The position numbers and the translations under genes were made by a program. Shown here piece by piece: positions 44,698 to 54,919 of a stretch of 64,000 nt of DNA (within the stretch, counting starts at the first letter, position 1; every line of letters starts with the position of its first letter). Below the pieces are notes generated by a model. That model did no database searches. It was given only the letters and a program-made list of their open reading frames with translations, and was not told where the DNA came from. The DNA is from Deltaproteobacteria bacterium (GTDB lineage: Bacteria > Desulfobacterota > Desulfobacteria > Desulfobacterales > Desulfosarcinaceae), in contig JAKALP010000019.1 of assembly GCA_021824175.1 (NCBI GenBank), positions 1-64,000 of the forward strand, given 5' to 3'.

Positions 44698-44820
44698 TGT
44701 CCCTCAGTCCCTTTGTCCCTTAGTGCCTTTGTGCCTTTGCCCCTTTGTGCCTCTGTCCCTCAGTCCCTTTGTGCCTTTTGCCTCAGTCCCTTAGTCCCCC
44801 TGTCCCTCTGTCCCTCCTCC
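44698..44820. repeat. GTCCCTTTGTGCC-type repeat, at lipoprotein 3' end
   Basis: The complement of the block at 44473: units such as GTCCCTTTGTCCCTTAGTGC run for about 120 bases up to the stop of the minus-strand lipoprotein gene at 44826. Confidence 0.7.
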
Positions 44821-44825
44821 TCCAC

Positions 44826-45881
44826 CTAATCCAACGCCACCCGATACAGCCCGCCGAAGAAGAAATCGGTCACATAAAGGGCCGGGCCATAGGCATCCGT
44901 GACGGCCGTGGCGCTGCTGGGGGTGATGTCCCCCTTTAAGACATACCGGCCGACCATTTGACCGGCGCAGCTGGAATAAGGACCGGAACCGGTGGCAATG
45001 AAAGTCAATTGCGACGGCGCGTTGGAGGGCGGCCAGGTATTGGGGAAGAAGATGGCCAGCAGTGAAATGGGGGTCGGAATTTCGGCGATGGCCAGGACAT
45101 TGCCGGGCAGAACCGCAAAGTCATCAAATACTCTCTTGGAATCCGCTTCGTAGATCTTCTTCAAGTTCCTCAATCCGGACGAAACAATTTGGGCTTCATA
45201 CAAGACATTCATGCTGACGAACCAGAGCCGGTCGCCGCGAATCTGAATGCCGTTGGGCTCCATGCCGCCTTGCACGGCCGGCAGCACGCTGGTTTTTTCA
45301 ATGGCAAAGGGAGACTCGCCGGTAACCCGCACCCGGACAATGGCGGGAATTACTTCCGAGCTAAACAGGTTCAACATCCTGAATAGCAATCCAAAGGTAT
45401 TGGTAATATATATGTCGCCCTTATCATTCACGGCCATGCCGTTGGGGAAGAGCTTCTCATCGCCCAGGCGGGTGGTGCTGATGCGTTTGGGGTCGGAGGC
45501 AGGACGCGCCAAATCGATGCGCACCAGATCCGACCATGCCGGCATTGCAAAGGTTTGTCCGCCCAGATTAATGGCGGTGCCCGAAGCAGTACAGGCGGCA
45601 TAGAGTTTGGAGCCGGCCGCGGCCAGGCCGGAGAACTGGCAATCACTGCGCTGGGTCACCAATTGGGTGGTGCGCGCGCCATTGGACTGCGATAGAAGCT
45701 CGTAGATCCCATTGCCCGCGTCAATGAAAAAGCGATTGTCGGCCGCCAAGACCCCTCTCTCGGTGGAAGGCAGTTGCGAAGGATCGACGAGGACGCTGAG
45801 ATCCGAATCCGGAGTATCGCATCCCCCCATCAGGCCAACGAAGAGAACTAAAAATATCCAATAGATTTTCCGATTGTTCAT
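44826..45881 (-). CDS. Lipoprotein with beta-propeller (SMP-30/NHL-like) fold
   Basis: A 351-residue exported protein with a lipobox (LFVGLMGGC) after a hydrophobic segment. The mature chain shows repeated strand patterns (NRFFIDAGNGIYEL, FSGLAAAGSKLYAACTASG, LFPNGMAVNDKGDIYITNTFG, EPNGIQIRGDRLWFVS), which I read as blades of a six-bladed propeller like those of SMP-30/gluconolactonase-like proteins. Function unknown. The stop lies beside the repeat block at 44698-44820. Confidence 0.8.
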   Translation of the reverse strand: MNNRKIYWIFLVLFVGLMGGCDTPDSDLSVLVDPSQLPSTERGVLAADNRFFIDAGNGIYELLSQSNGARTTQLVTQRSDCQFSGLAAAGSKLYAACTASGTAINLGGQTFAMPAWSDLVRIDLARPASDPKRISTTRLGDEKLFPNGMAVNDKGDIYITNTFGLLFRMLNLFSSEVIPAIVRVRVTGESPFAIEKTSVLPAVQGGMEPNGIQIRGDRLWFVSMNVLYEAQIVSSGLRNLKKIYEADSKRVFDDFAVLPGNVLAIAEIPTPISLLAIFFPNTWPPSNAPSQLTFIATGSGPYSSCAGQMVGRYVLKGDITPSSATAVTDAYGPALYVTDFFFGGLYRVALD

Positions 45882-46030
45882 GGCATGCCTCCTGTCAGAT
45901 TTAGAATTAAGTGTGGAGTAACTCGACTTCGCCGCTTTTATGGTTAGCTTAACCGCCGAGCTTGGGCAGTTGACAACGATGCTTCATGCTATCGATAATT
46001 GAATGGACAAACAACAAGGATGTTGCATCC

Positions 46031-46483
46031 ATGTTAATTCACGACGGCACCTTTGCCTGGGAGGGGTTTGGCGGAGTGTACCAATTGGCAGCCGGGCGTT
46101 GCCGGCTGCGTATTTTCGATCTATCCAAGGCGCCCCATGGCAAGGTCGCCCATCTGAAACCCATGGTGGTGGTGGTTTCGGATCTGCTGGGTGAGAGCAC
46201 CCAGCTCAGACAGGTGTCGGTGCGCAGTTGCGCCAGTCACATTGCTACCACGGTGGCAACCAAGTTCAGAATTAATCCCCAGCGCATGACCTATGTGGAG
46301 TACTACCCGGCTTCGGTCTATGGTGACCACAACCAGCACGAAATACCTGCCAAATACGATGCGGTGGAGTTCTCCTGGTTTGATGACAAGGCCCTGCACC
46401 CCAAATGGCACCCCCTGGCCTCGCCTCTTTTGGAAACCGTGGCGGATTTGATCGCTGAAACCGAAGAACCGCCGGCGGCGTAA
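46031..46483 (+). CDS. Protein of unknown function
   Basis: A 150-residue soluble protein. The ATG at 46031 (MLIHDGTFAWEGFGGV) follows AAGGATG; an upstream in-frame ATG at 45986 is less likely. Features include RLRIFDLSKAPHGKVAHLKPMVVVVSDLL and a conserved-looking stretch RMTYVEYYPASVYGDHNQHEIP with several aromatic residues. I do not recognise a family. It overlaps nothing and lies between the divergent lipoprotein gene and a minus-strand Hpt gene, so no operon context helps. Confidence 0.65.
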   Translation: MLIHDGTFAWEGFGGVYQLAAGRCRLRIFDLSKAPHGKVAHLKPMVVVVSDLLGESTQLRQVSVRSCASHIATTVATKFRINPQRMTYVEYYPASVYGDHNQHEIPAKYDAVEFSWFDDKALHPKWHPLASPLLETVADLIAETEEPPAA

Positions 46484-46512
46484 ACAACTTCAATGGGAAA
46501 AACCCAGTCGTC

Positions 46513-46872
46513 TCAATCGCCCAGCACTGCCCAATCAATGCCGGCCAATTGATGTTTGAAATCCTCCACCGCCTTTTGAAGGGTTTCAAGGGCTTGGGCG
46601 GCGCCATCGGGTTTGTTGCTTTTGCCGATGCGTTCCAGGGTCAGAGACGCCGCCGACACACTGACGACTCCGAGATTGGCTGAAGCCCCCTTCAGCTGAT
46701 GGGCGGTTCGATCCAGGCTGGCCATGTCGGCCTTGCGCACCGCCTCTTCGATGGTGGCAATAAACTCAGGAAGGGTTTGATGAAATTCATCAAACATCAT
46801 TTTAAGAAAGGCTGCGTCCCCCAAGGCCCGGTTGAGGGCATCGTCCAGGTCGATGATGGTTTTATCGGTCAT
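46513..46872 (-). CDS. Orphan Hpt-domain phosphotransfer protein
   Basis: A 119-residue single-domain histidine phosphotransfer protein. The phosphorylated His is in RTAHQLKGASANLG, the standard Hpt motif. The rest is helical, as expected for the four-helix bundle. It should relay phosphoryl groups between a hybrid kinase and a response regulator; neither is adjacent. Start at ATG 46872 (MTDKTIIDLDDALNRAL). Length is normal. Confidence 0.9.
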   Translation of the reverse strand: MTDKTIIDLDDALNRALGDAAFLKMMFDEFHQTLPEFIATIEEAVRKADMASLDRTAHQLKGASANLGVVSVSAASLTLERIGKSNKPDGAAQALETLQKAVEDFKHQLAGIDWAVLGD

Positions 46873-47143
46873 GGTGCTTCCTTATTCAGCGCAAGGTTTG
46901 GATACCATCGGACTAAGTTCCTCATTGGTTATCGGACGATTTGCGCCATGGTTTAGCGTTATTTGAACAGGTGAAAGCTGCTGAATTACCGTCCATGAAG
47001 GTTTTGTTTTTAATTTCTTTGGGTTTTGCAATCAATTTAGCCTTGAAGTTGTCCCATGATCCATGCATTATGGCCAACGCGGTGATGGTTGTTCATCTAT
47101 TTGAATGTGTTCGTTAACCTGCGTCAAGAGAAAATCATCAACC

Positions 47144-47917
47144 ATGCGATTTCGTCCCTGCATCGATCTGCACCACGGCAAGGTCAAACAGATAGTGGGC
47201 GGCACTTTGTCGGATGCCGGTGAACAAAACCTTCAAATCAATTTTGAAGCCCAGCAGCCAGCCCAATGGTTTGCCCGGCTTTACCAGCGTGATGGTCTGA
47301 CCGGCGGCCATATCATTCAGCTGGGAGCTGGAAATCAGCAGGCCGCCGAAGAGGCCTTGGCCGCCTGGCCCGGCGGGATGCAGTTGGGCGGCGGGGTGAG
47401 CTTAGACAACGCGGCGGATTGGCTCGCGGCCGGCGCGGCCGCGGTCATCGTCACCTCCTGGGTGTTTCATGATGGCACGCTGGATGAAGCCCGCCTCAAA
47501 CAACTCAGCCAGCGCATCGGCCCCCAGCGCCTGGTGATAGACTTAAGCTGCCGGCGCCGAGGCAACGATTACTTCATTGTCACCAACCGCTGGCAAACCT
47601 TTACCCAGGAGCCCATTACTCCTCAGCTGCTGGATCGACTCTCTGCTTTTTGCTGCGAGTACCTGATCCACGCCGTTGATGTGGAAGGCAAATGTCAGGG
47701 CATCGAAACCGAACTGGTGAGCCGGCTGGGGAAATGGGCGGGACTTCCCATGACTTACGCGGGCGGCATCCGCTCCCAGGAAGACATTGACACCATCCAG
47801 CGGCTTGGCAGAGACAACATCGATTTCACCGTGGGCAGCGCCCTGGATATCTTCGGCGGGCGCGCGTTGCGGTATGAGACGCTGGCCAAGGCATATGGGC
47901 CGGGAAGTAAAGACTAA
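47144..47917 (+). CDS. HisA-type isomerase of the eukaryotic (His6) lineage
   Basis: A 257-residue (beta/alpha)8 barrel. The sequence FRPCIDLHHGKVKQIVGGT, with LTGGHIIQLGAGNQQAAEEAL and VIVTSWVFHDG, then IDLSCRRRGNDYFIVTNRWQTFT and DVEGKCQGIETELVSRLGKW, matches the eukaryotic His6 subgroup of phosphoribosylformimino-5-aminoimidazole carboxamide ribotide isomerases, not typical bacterial HisA. It catalyses the fourth step of histidine synthesis. The ATG 47144 is preceded only by a weak AAGAG. No other his gene is adjacent. The group is rare in bacteria, which suggests horizontal origin. Confidence 0.85.
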   Translation: MRFRPCIDLHHGKVKQIVGGTLSDAGEQNLQINFEAQQPAQWFARLYQRDGLTGGHIIQLGAGNQQAAEEALAAWPGGMQLGGGVSLDNAADWLAAGAAAVIVTSWVFHDGTLDEARLKQLSQRIGPQRLVIDLSCRRRGNDYFIVTNRWQTFTQEPITPQLLDRLSAFCCEYLIHAVDVEGKCQGIETELVSRLGKWAGLPMTYAGGIRSQEDIDTIQRLGRDNIDFTVGSALDIFGGRALRYETLAKAYGPGSKD

Positions 47918-47978
47918 GCGCAGAACTCCAACAGCCCTTCAGCCTCCAGTCTAACCAACCAATCCAAGGAGAAATTCA

Positions 47979-48650
47979 ATGCAGCAAAACCTCTTAAAAT
48001 GGACCAGCCTGCTGATATGCACCCTTTTTATCTTCTCAGCCTGCTCCACGGTCAATCCCTACACCGAAGAAAAGCAGACTAGTAAACTGGCCATCGGTGC
48101 AGGCATTGGCGCGGCCAGCGGCGCACTCATCGGCCTGATCACCGCCGGCAACAAGGATCGCCAGCGCAATGCCTTGATCGGCGCGGGCATCGGCGCCCTG
48201 GCCGGTGGCAGTATCGGCTACTACATGGATGTCCAGGAAGCCAAACTGCGCCAGCGCCTGAGAAACTCGGGCGTCAGCGTGACCCGTTCGGGCGATCGGA
48301 TCATCCTCAACATGCCCGGCAATGTGACCTTTGCCACCAACTCGGCCGATATCAACGCCAGTTTTTACGAAGTGCTCAACTCTGTGGCCATCGTGCTCAA
48401 CGAGTACAAAAAGACCACTGTCGATGTCATCGGCTATACCGACAATGTGGGCGCCGCCGCCTACAACCAGGAGCTCTCGGAACGCCGCGCCCGCAGCGTG
48501 GCGGCCTATTTGGCCAGCCAGAATGTGATGCAGGACCGCCTGCTGGTGGCCGGCCGCGGGGAATCCGATCCCATCGCCTCCAACGACACCCCTGAGGGCC
48601 GCGCCAAGAACCGGCGCGTAGCCATCGAAATTATCCCGATTCAGCAATAG
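47979..48650 (+). CDS. OmpA-family lipoprotein
   Basis: A 223-residue outer-membrane lipoprotein. The lipobox is IFSACS; residues 35-85 form a glycine-zipper stretch (LAIGAGIGAASGALIGL, NALIGAGIGALAGGSIGYYMD); residues 95-223 are an OmpA C-terminal domain that binds peptidoglycan (FATNSADINASFYEVLNSVA, YTDNVGAAAYNQELSERRARSVAAYL with the conserved Arg and Asp, GRGESDPIASNDTPEGRAKNRRVAI). AAGGAGAAAT precedes the ATG. It resembles YiaD/Pal-like proteins and should anchor the outer membrane to the wall. Confidence 0.92.
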   Translation: MQQNLLKWTSLLICTLFIFSACSTVNPYTEEKQTSKLAIGAGIGAASGALIGLITAGNKDRQRNALIGAGIGALAGGSIGYYMDVQEAKLRQRLRNSGVSVTRSGDRIILNMPGNVTFATNSADINASFYEVLNSVAIVLNEYKKTTVDVIGYTDNVGAAAYNQELSERRARSVAAYLASQNVMQDRLLVAGRGESDPIASNDTPEGRAKNRRVAIEIIPIQQ

Positions 48651-48652
48651 GA

Positions 48653-48692
48653 CCGTTAGCCCGTTGGCCCGTGTGCCCGTTGGCCCGTCTGT
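48653..48692. repeat. CCCGTTGGCCCGT repeat, left arm
   Basis: Two bases after the OmpA-family stop codon lies CCGTTAGCCCGTTGGCCCGT, continuing in similar units for 40 bases. The reverse complement lies at 48881-48920. Confidence 0.75.
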
Positions 48693-48880
48693 TGTGAGCC
48701 TGGTGCGTTTAAAGCCGTACGGGATAGAAATAGATGACCGCATCTCCCATTGTTCTTTCTATGCCAAGGGGGGATACAAAACCTGATCCTACCCTGTCCG
48801 CCTCAATTTCGGGTTCAACGATCTAAATCCGCACCGGGGCTGGACCAAATTTTAGATGCAACGAAAGAAAATCTGCAGTC

Positions 48881-48920
48881 GGCCAACGGGCTAACGGGCA
48901 CACGGGCCAACGGGCTAACG
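48881..48920. repeat. CCCGTTGGCCCGT repeat, right arm
   Basis: The near-exact inverted copy of the block at 48653. It overlaps the stop codon of alr, which is supplied by the TAG inside the repeat's GTTAGCCC unit. The two arms flank about 190 bases without a recognised gene. Confidence 0.75.
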
Positions 48921-50087
48921 TTTTATGTAGATCCGTTCCACCCGCTCCGTCAGCGCCGAGACCACCTCGTAGTTGATGGTGCCCAGAGTGGCGGCCACCT
49001 CGTCGGCGCTGATTTCGGTCTCGCCTTGGCAGCCGACGAGAACGACCTCGTCGCCCACGCTTACGTTGGGAATACGGCCCACATCGATCATGGTCAAATC
49101 CATACATACCCGGCCCACGATGGGGGCCCGGCAGCCGCCCGCCAACATGGTGCCTTTGTTGGAAAGGCCGCGGCTGTAACCATCGGCATAACCCACGGAC
49201 ACGGTGGCGATGGTGGTGGGGGCGGGCGTTTTATAGGTGCAGCCATAGCTGATGCAGGCTCCGGCCGGCACCTGCTTGAGTTGGATGATAGTGGACTTCA
49301 GGGTCATGGCCGGTTTGAGGTCGATCGTGGCGCGGTTGACTTCCCCTGATGGATAAAGGCCGTAGACCGAAATCCCGGCGCGCACCATATCCAGGTGGGT
49401 CTCCGGCAGTTGCATGATGGCGCCGCTGTTGGCCGCGTGACGCAGTGGGGTGACGCATCCGGCAGACTTCAATTCGGCCAGGAGTTTCTGAAAACGTTCG
49501 AACTGCGCCCGGGCATAACCCAGATCCGCATGATCGGCCGTGGCAAAATGGGTAAATATGCCTTGCAGGCGCACCCCTTTCAAAGCCGCCACCCTTATGA
49601 TTTCTTCCCCGGCTTGCGGCAGGCCCGCCAATCGCAGCTCATCGCACGGCAACCCCAGTCGGCCCATGCCGGTATCGACCTTGACGTGGATGGGCAGTTG
49701 CTGTCCGGCCGCCAGAGCCGCCGCCGACAAGGCTTGGGCATGCTCCAGCGAGTACACAGCCGGCGTGAGCTGATAGGCGATCAACTGGGGCACATGCTGC
49801 GCCGGGGTATAACCGAAAACCAGCACCGGCGCGCTGATGCCGACCCGGCGCAGTGCGATGCCCTCTTCCATGCGGGCCACGCCCACATCGGTGGCGCCGT
49901 TGGCCAGGGCTATGCGCGCGGTCGGCACGGCGCCGTGGCCATAACCATTGGCCTTGACCGCCACCATCAAGCGAGCGCCCGGATTCGTCACGCGGCGCAG
50001 CTCGCGCACATTATGGGCGATGGCGCTTAGATCGATTTCGGCCCAGGTGGTGAACTTTGGACCGATGGATTTATCATGATAGGTCAT
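48915..50087 (-). CDS. alr: Alanine racemase
   Basis: A 390-residue pyridoxal-phosphate enzyme making D-alanine for peptidoglycan. The PLP-lysine motif is VAVKANGYGHGAVP, the catalytic Tyr lies in SYGCTYKTPAPTTIATVSVGYADGYSRGLSNKG and RVCMDLTMIDVG is the third conserved region. Length is normal. It overlaps ald by four bases (ATGA arrangement), so the two are translationally coupled, ald first. Its 3' end runs into a dispersed inverted repeat. Confidence 0.96.
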   Translation of the reverse strand: MTYHDKSIGPKFTTWAEIDLSAIAHNVRELRRVTNPGARLMVAVKANGYGHGAVPTARIALANGATDVGVARMEEGIALRRVGISAPVLVFGYTPAQHVPQLIAYQLTPAVYSLEHAQALSAAALAAGQQLPIHVKVDTGMGRLGLPCDELRLAGLPQAGEEIIRVAALKGVRLQGIFTHFATADHADLGYARAQFERFQKLLAELKSAGCVTPLRHAANSGAIMQLPETHLDMVRAGISVYGLYPSGEVNRATIDLKPAMTLKSTIIQLKQVPAGACISYGCTYKTPAPTTIATVSVGYADGYSRGLSNKGTMLAGGCRAPIVGRVCMDLTMIDVGRIPNVSVGDEVVLVGCQGETEISADEVAATLGTINYEVVSALTERVERIYIKR

Positions 50088-51196
50088 AGCAAAGTCTCAA
50101 CCGATGTATATTTCAAGCTGAAGGCCTCGGCCACTCCCGAATGGGTCACCCGGCCTTGGACCACGTTGGCCCCATGGCGGATCTCGGCATTCTCCCGCAT
50201 GGCCTGTTGCCAGCCTTTCTCGGCGAGTTCCAAGGCATAAGGCAAGGTGGCGTTGGTCAGGGCCAGAGTAGAGGTTTTGGCCACAGCCCCCGGCATATTG
50301 GCCACGGTGTAGTGCACCACGCCCTCTTCAATGTAGATGGGATCCGCATGGGTGGTGGGCCGGGAGGTTTCAAAACAGCCCCCCTGGTCAATGGCTACGT
50401 CCACGATCACGCTGCCGGGTTTCATGGTCTTGAGCATCTTGCGGGTGATGAGGCGCGGGGCCTTGGCGCCCGGCACTAGTACAGCGCCGATGACTACGTC
50501 AGCATCTTTGACGAGCTGGCGCAGCAATGCGGCCGTGGACTTGAGCAAGAAGCAATTGGCGGGCATGACATCGGAAAGATAGCGCAACCGGGTCAGGCTT
50601 TTATCCAGCAGATAGACCCTGGCGCCCAGGCCGCAGGCCATTTTGGCCGCCTGGGTGCCCACCGTGCCGCCGCCGATCACCACCACCGTGGCCGGCATCA
50701 CGCCCGGAACGCCACCCAATAGAACGCCCCGGCCGCCATGCTCCATCTCCAGGTATTTGGCCGCCTGCTGTACGGCCATGCGGCCGGCCACCTCGCTCAT
50801 GGGGGTCAGCAACGGCAGGGAGCCATCGGCTTTCTGGATGGTTTCATAAGCGATGTTGATGGAACGGGCCTTGATTAAAGCCTTTGTGAGCTTTTCATTG
50901 GCAGCCAGGTGCAAATAAGTAAATACGATTTGGTCCGGCCGGATCAGTTTATGCTCCTGGACCAGGGGCTCTTTGACGTGCATCACCATTTCGGCGCGGG
51001 CATAGATATCAGCCGGCTGGGGCACAATCTGGGCTCCGGCCTTCTCATATGCTTCGTCACTAAAGCCGCTGTCCCTACCGGCCTGGGTTTCCACCAGAAT
51101 GGCATGCCCGGCGTGCGCCATCTCCTCAACGCCCGCGGGTGTCATGGCCACCCGGTGCTCTTCTGCCTTGATCTCCTTAAGAACGCCAATGATCAT
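50084..51196 (-). CDS. ald: Alanine dehydrogenase
   Basis: A 370-residue NAD-dependent enzyme interconverting alanine with pyruvate and ammonia. The N-terminal IGVLKEIKAEEHRVAMTPAGVEEM, the catalytic Lys/His regions (LVQEHKLIRPDQIVFTYLHLA) and the Rossmann loop VVIGGGTVGTQAAKMACGLGARV are clear. Length matches. It precedes alr in a coupled pair, which would link L-alanine supply or use with cell-wall D-alanine synthesis. The upstream gap has repeats but no assigned promoter. Confidence 0.96.
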   Translation of the reverse strand: MIIGVLKEIKAEEHRVAMTPAGVEEMAHAGHAILVETQAGRDSGFSDEAYEKAGAQIVPQPADIYARAEMVMHVKEPLVQEHKLIRPDQIVFTYLHLAANEKLTKALIKARSINIAYETIQKADGSLPLLTPMSEVAGRMAVQQAAKYLEMEHGGRGVLLGGVPGVMPATVVVIGGGTVGTQAAKMACGLGARVYLLDKSLTRLRYLSDVMPANCFLLKSTAALLRQLVKDADVVIGAVLVPGAKAPRLITRKMLKTMKPGSVIVDVAIDQGGCFETSRPTTHADPIYIEEGVVHYTVANMPGAVAKTSTLALTNATLPYALELAEKGWQQAMRENAEIRHGANVVQGRVTHSGVAEAFSLKYTSVETLL

Positions 51197-51668
51197 GCTT
51201 TATCTCCGTTCCCTTTGACCTTACGCCTTCTGCCTTCTGCCTTCTGCCTATTATACATACAATTTAATCTCTTACGCGCTTTCTTGACAAGCCCCAAAGG
51301 GTGATTAAAATCACGCCCGAGTAAAATCGTTGGGCGTTGAACATCCTTGCCAGCGGCCGACACTGCTCAAATCAGAGCTTACCCCCTGGGTTTACAACTT
51401 TGAAGAACGGCATTTGGAATGATGCACCTGTTGTTAGTCCCCACACCTTTCAGTCGAATCGCCGGGTCCCCGTTCAGGCTGGAACCCCCCACCGCTGACC
51501 ACTGCCTTCTATCCACGGGTCCGCCCTGGGGAATCAGCTCCCGCGCCGCGCCCTCTAGATCATGATCGCAATCAGCAATCGGAAGCGAAATGCAATTAAT
51601 AATATAGAATCGGTGTTTTTCATGAATAACCCTTTTAACCAAAAGGAAGGTACAGGAGGAAAAGCAAG
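51197..51668. other. Intergenic region upstream of groES
   Basis: The left end (51219-51252) is a run of CTTCTGCCTTCTGCC-type 7-base units, similar in style to the other repeat families. The rest has no gene I can defend; an 87-codon open frame on the minus strand has no ribosome binding site. No CIRCE operator (TTAGCACTC with GAGTGCTAA) is seen, so HrcA control is not supported. Confidence 0.5.
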
Positions 51669-51956
51669 ATGAAGATCAAACCCATGAACGATCGCGTTTT
51701 AGTATTGCGGGTGGAGAGTGAGCAAAAAACCGCTGGTGGCATCATTATCCCGGACACCGCCAAGGAAAAACCCCAGGAAGGTAAAGTCGTATCCGTGGGC
51801 CCCGGCAAAGTGGCCGAAGACGGCAAACGCGTCCCGCTGGAAGTAAAAAAAGGGGACCGCATCCTTTTCTCAAAATATGCTGGCACGGAGATCAAGATCG
51901 ACGGCGTTGAGCATGTATTCATGCGCGAAGAAGACATTCTGGGCGTTTTGGAATAA
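51669..51956 (+). CDS. groES: Co-chaperonin GroES
   Basis: A 95-residue co-chaperonin that caps GroEL. The start [16 protein letters not shown], the mobile-loop [29 protein letters not shown] and the end [13 protein letters not shown] are typical. AGGAGGAAAAGCAAG precedes the ATG. The groEL gene follows after 65 bp. Confidence 0.97.
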   Translation: MKIKPMNDRVLVLRVESEQKTAGGIIIPDTAKEKPQEGKVVSVGPGKVAEDGKRVPLEVKKGDRILFSKYAGTEIKIDGVEHVFMREEDILGVLE

Positions 51957-52015
51957 CCATTATAGATTTCAATTTCATCCATCAACTCCCCGCCAGAGCG
52001 GGGATCAGGAGGTAA

Positions 52016-53653
<1,638 letters not shown>

Positions 53654-53685
53654 TCCTGATTCGCTGGTTTTACTTCTATCAATAA

Positions 53686-53720
53686 AAATGCCCACCCCTT
53701 TCGGGGCGGGCATTTGTTTT
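53686..53720 (+). terminator. Rho-independent terminator after groEL
   Basis: A 13-bp stem (AAATGCCCACCCC with GGGGCGGGCATTT, one mismatch, TTTC loop) is followed by TGTTTT, about 30 bp after the groEL stop. Confidence 0.9.
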
Positions 53721-53737
53721 AAGTCGCCATTAGCCGC

Positions 53738-53834
53738 AGGTTGCGCCCGGCGCACCATGTAATCTTTCTCAGGTGCATCGAATGCACCCTACAAGGACCT
53801 TTCTGTAAGCTTGGTAGGTTGCGCTCGGCGCACC
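53738..53834. repeat. Cluster of three GGTGC-type palindromes
   Basis: GGTTGCGCCCGGCGCACC (53739), GGTGCATCGAATGCACC (53772) and GGTAGGTTGCGCTCGGCGCA (53813) lie in tandem between the groEL terminator and the MamK-like gene. They belong to the dispersed palindromic family. Confidence 0.75.
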
Positions 53835-53902
53835 ACCTTGTAGCGCGCGAATATACGCTCTTTCTATCGCATAAAAGGCGCTCTACTCGAATTTATCTAC
53901 TT

Positions 53903-54919
53903 CTAATTCTTCTCCCAATACTCATCCGGCATATCCACGGCCAGGGCCAATGCGCCGGCGGCGCCGCCGAAGAGCGGATCGGAGATGACGCTCACCCGGC
54001 ACGGGCCGATCTCGCGCAGAGCGCCTTCCAGGTACTCGCGCAGCCCCCGGATTTGGCTGCCGCCGCCCGCCAGAGTAATGTTGTTGCGTACCTTTTTCTG
54101 GAACTCGGGATCAAAACCGGCGATGAGATCCAACGTGGTTTCCACCATGCCGGGCAGAATGCTTTCACAAGCCTGGCGCATTTCCTTGGTGATATCGTGC
54201 ATGGTGGGCTTGCCATCCACGGGCAGTTCCACCATCACCGGATGGGGCGGCTCGCCCACAAAGCTGTACTGCTCCTTCATGCGCCGCACCATGGTCGGGG
54301 TAAAGTCGGCTTTGGGGTAACGCTCGTGCAGCATCATTTCCAGTTGCTGGTCGATGTAGTCACCGGCGGCCAAAATGGTGCGCTGATCTACTTCAGAAGG
54401 CATGGTGCCGTGCATGATGCAAAAATCGGTGGTGCCGGCGCCGATATCGATGATCATGGCATTGTTCAGAGCATTGATTCCATAGGCCACGGAAAAAGGC
54501 TCCGACACCACCATGATGGCATCGGCAAAATCCGCCACCAGGCGTTTGATGGCCAGCTTGTTGATTTTGAAAGATTCGGCCGGCACGCCCACAATGGCCC
54601 GGGTCTGTTTGTAGCCGTTATCGGCCTTGGCCATCTGGATCAGATGCCGGATCAACTCCTTGACCGCGGCTTCGCTGCGTTCCGAGCCATCCTTGATGAC
54701 GCCGCGTTCCAGGGGCCGGAAGATTTCAAGGGAAAGCCGGTTTTCCAAGGCTTCCTCGCCGAACAGGACCGGTTTCCCCAGGACCTTCTGGGCAATGAAA
54801 TCCTTGGGCCAGCCCACATAACTCTCCACCCACTCTTTGCTGCCGTTGCTGGCCGCGATGGCGCTGCGGGATGTTCCCAGATCGATACCGATGTTTAGGA
54901 CTTCTTTATTTTCGCTCAT
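53903..54919 (-). CDS. MamK-like bacterial actin
   Basis: A 338-residue actin-fold ATPase. Phosphate-1 is GIDLGTSRSAIAAS, phosphate-2 is DIGAGTTDFCIMHG and the adenosine motif is GGGSQIRGLREYLE. The chain matches MamK, the filament that aligns magnetosomes, more than MreB, ParM or FtsA: VGWPKDFIAQKVLGKPVLFGEEAL, a region followed by LERGVIKDG, VSEPFSVAYGINALNNAMIIDIGAGTTDFCIM and the end MPDEYW recall MamK's equivalent stretches. Its ATG overlaps the end of the amidase gene by 14 bp, so the two are translationally coupled. No other magnetosome gene is in view. A role in positioning an organelle or the wall machinery is plausible but unproved. Confidence 0.82.
   Translation of the reverse strand: MSENKEVLNIGIDLGTSRSAIAASNGSKEWVESYVGWPKDFIAQKVLGKPVLFGEEALENRLSLEIFRPLERGVIKDGSERSEAAVKELIRHLIQMAKADNGYKQTRAIVGVPAESFKINKLAIKRLVADFADAIMVVSEPFSVAYGINALNNAMIIDIGAGTTDFCIMHGTMPSEVDQRTILAAGDYIDQQLEMMLHERYPKADFTPTMVRRMKEQYSFVGEPPHPVMVELPVDGKPTMHDITKEMRQACESILPGMVETTLDLIAGFDPEFQKKVRNNITLAGGGSQIRGLREYLEGALREIGPCRVSVISDPLFGGAAGALALAVDMPDEYWEKN

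Noticed and set aside
44473-44820. CRISPR array
   Set aside because: The repeated words are 7-8 bases long, degenerate and without unique spacers, so this is a low-complexity repeat block, not a CRISPR.
51379-51642. Minus-strand open frame of 87 codons upstream of groES
   Set aside because: No ribosome binding site, no family resemblance, and it occupies the groESL upstream region.
51560-51668. CIRCE operator upstream of groES
   Set aside because: The TTAGCACTC / GAGTGCTAA inverted repeat was looked for and is not present.
53903-54919. MreB, ParM or DnaK for the actin-like gene
   Set aside because: The motifs around the phosphate loops and the C-terminus agree better with MamK; the length is also closer to MamK than to DnaK.
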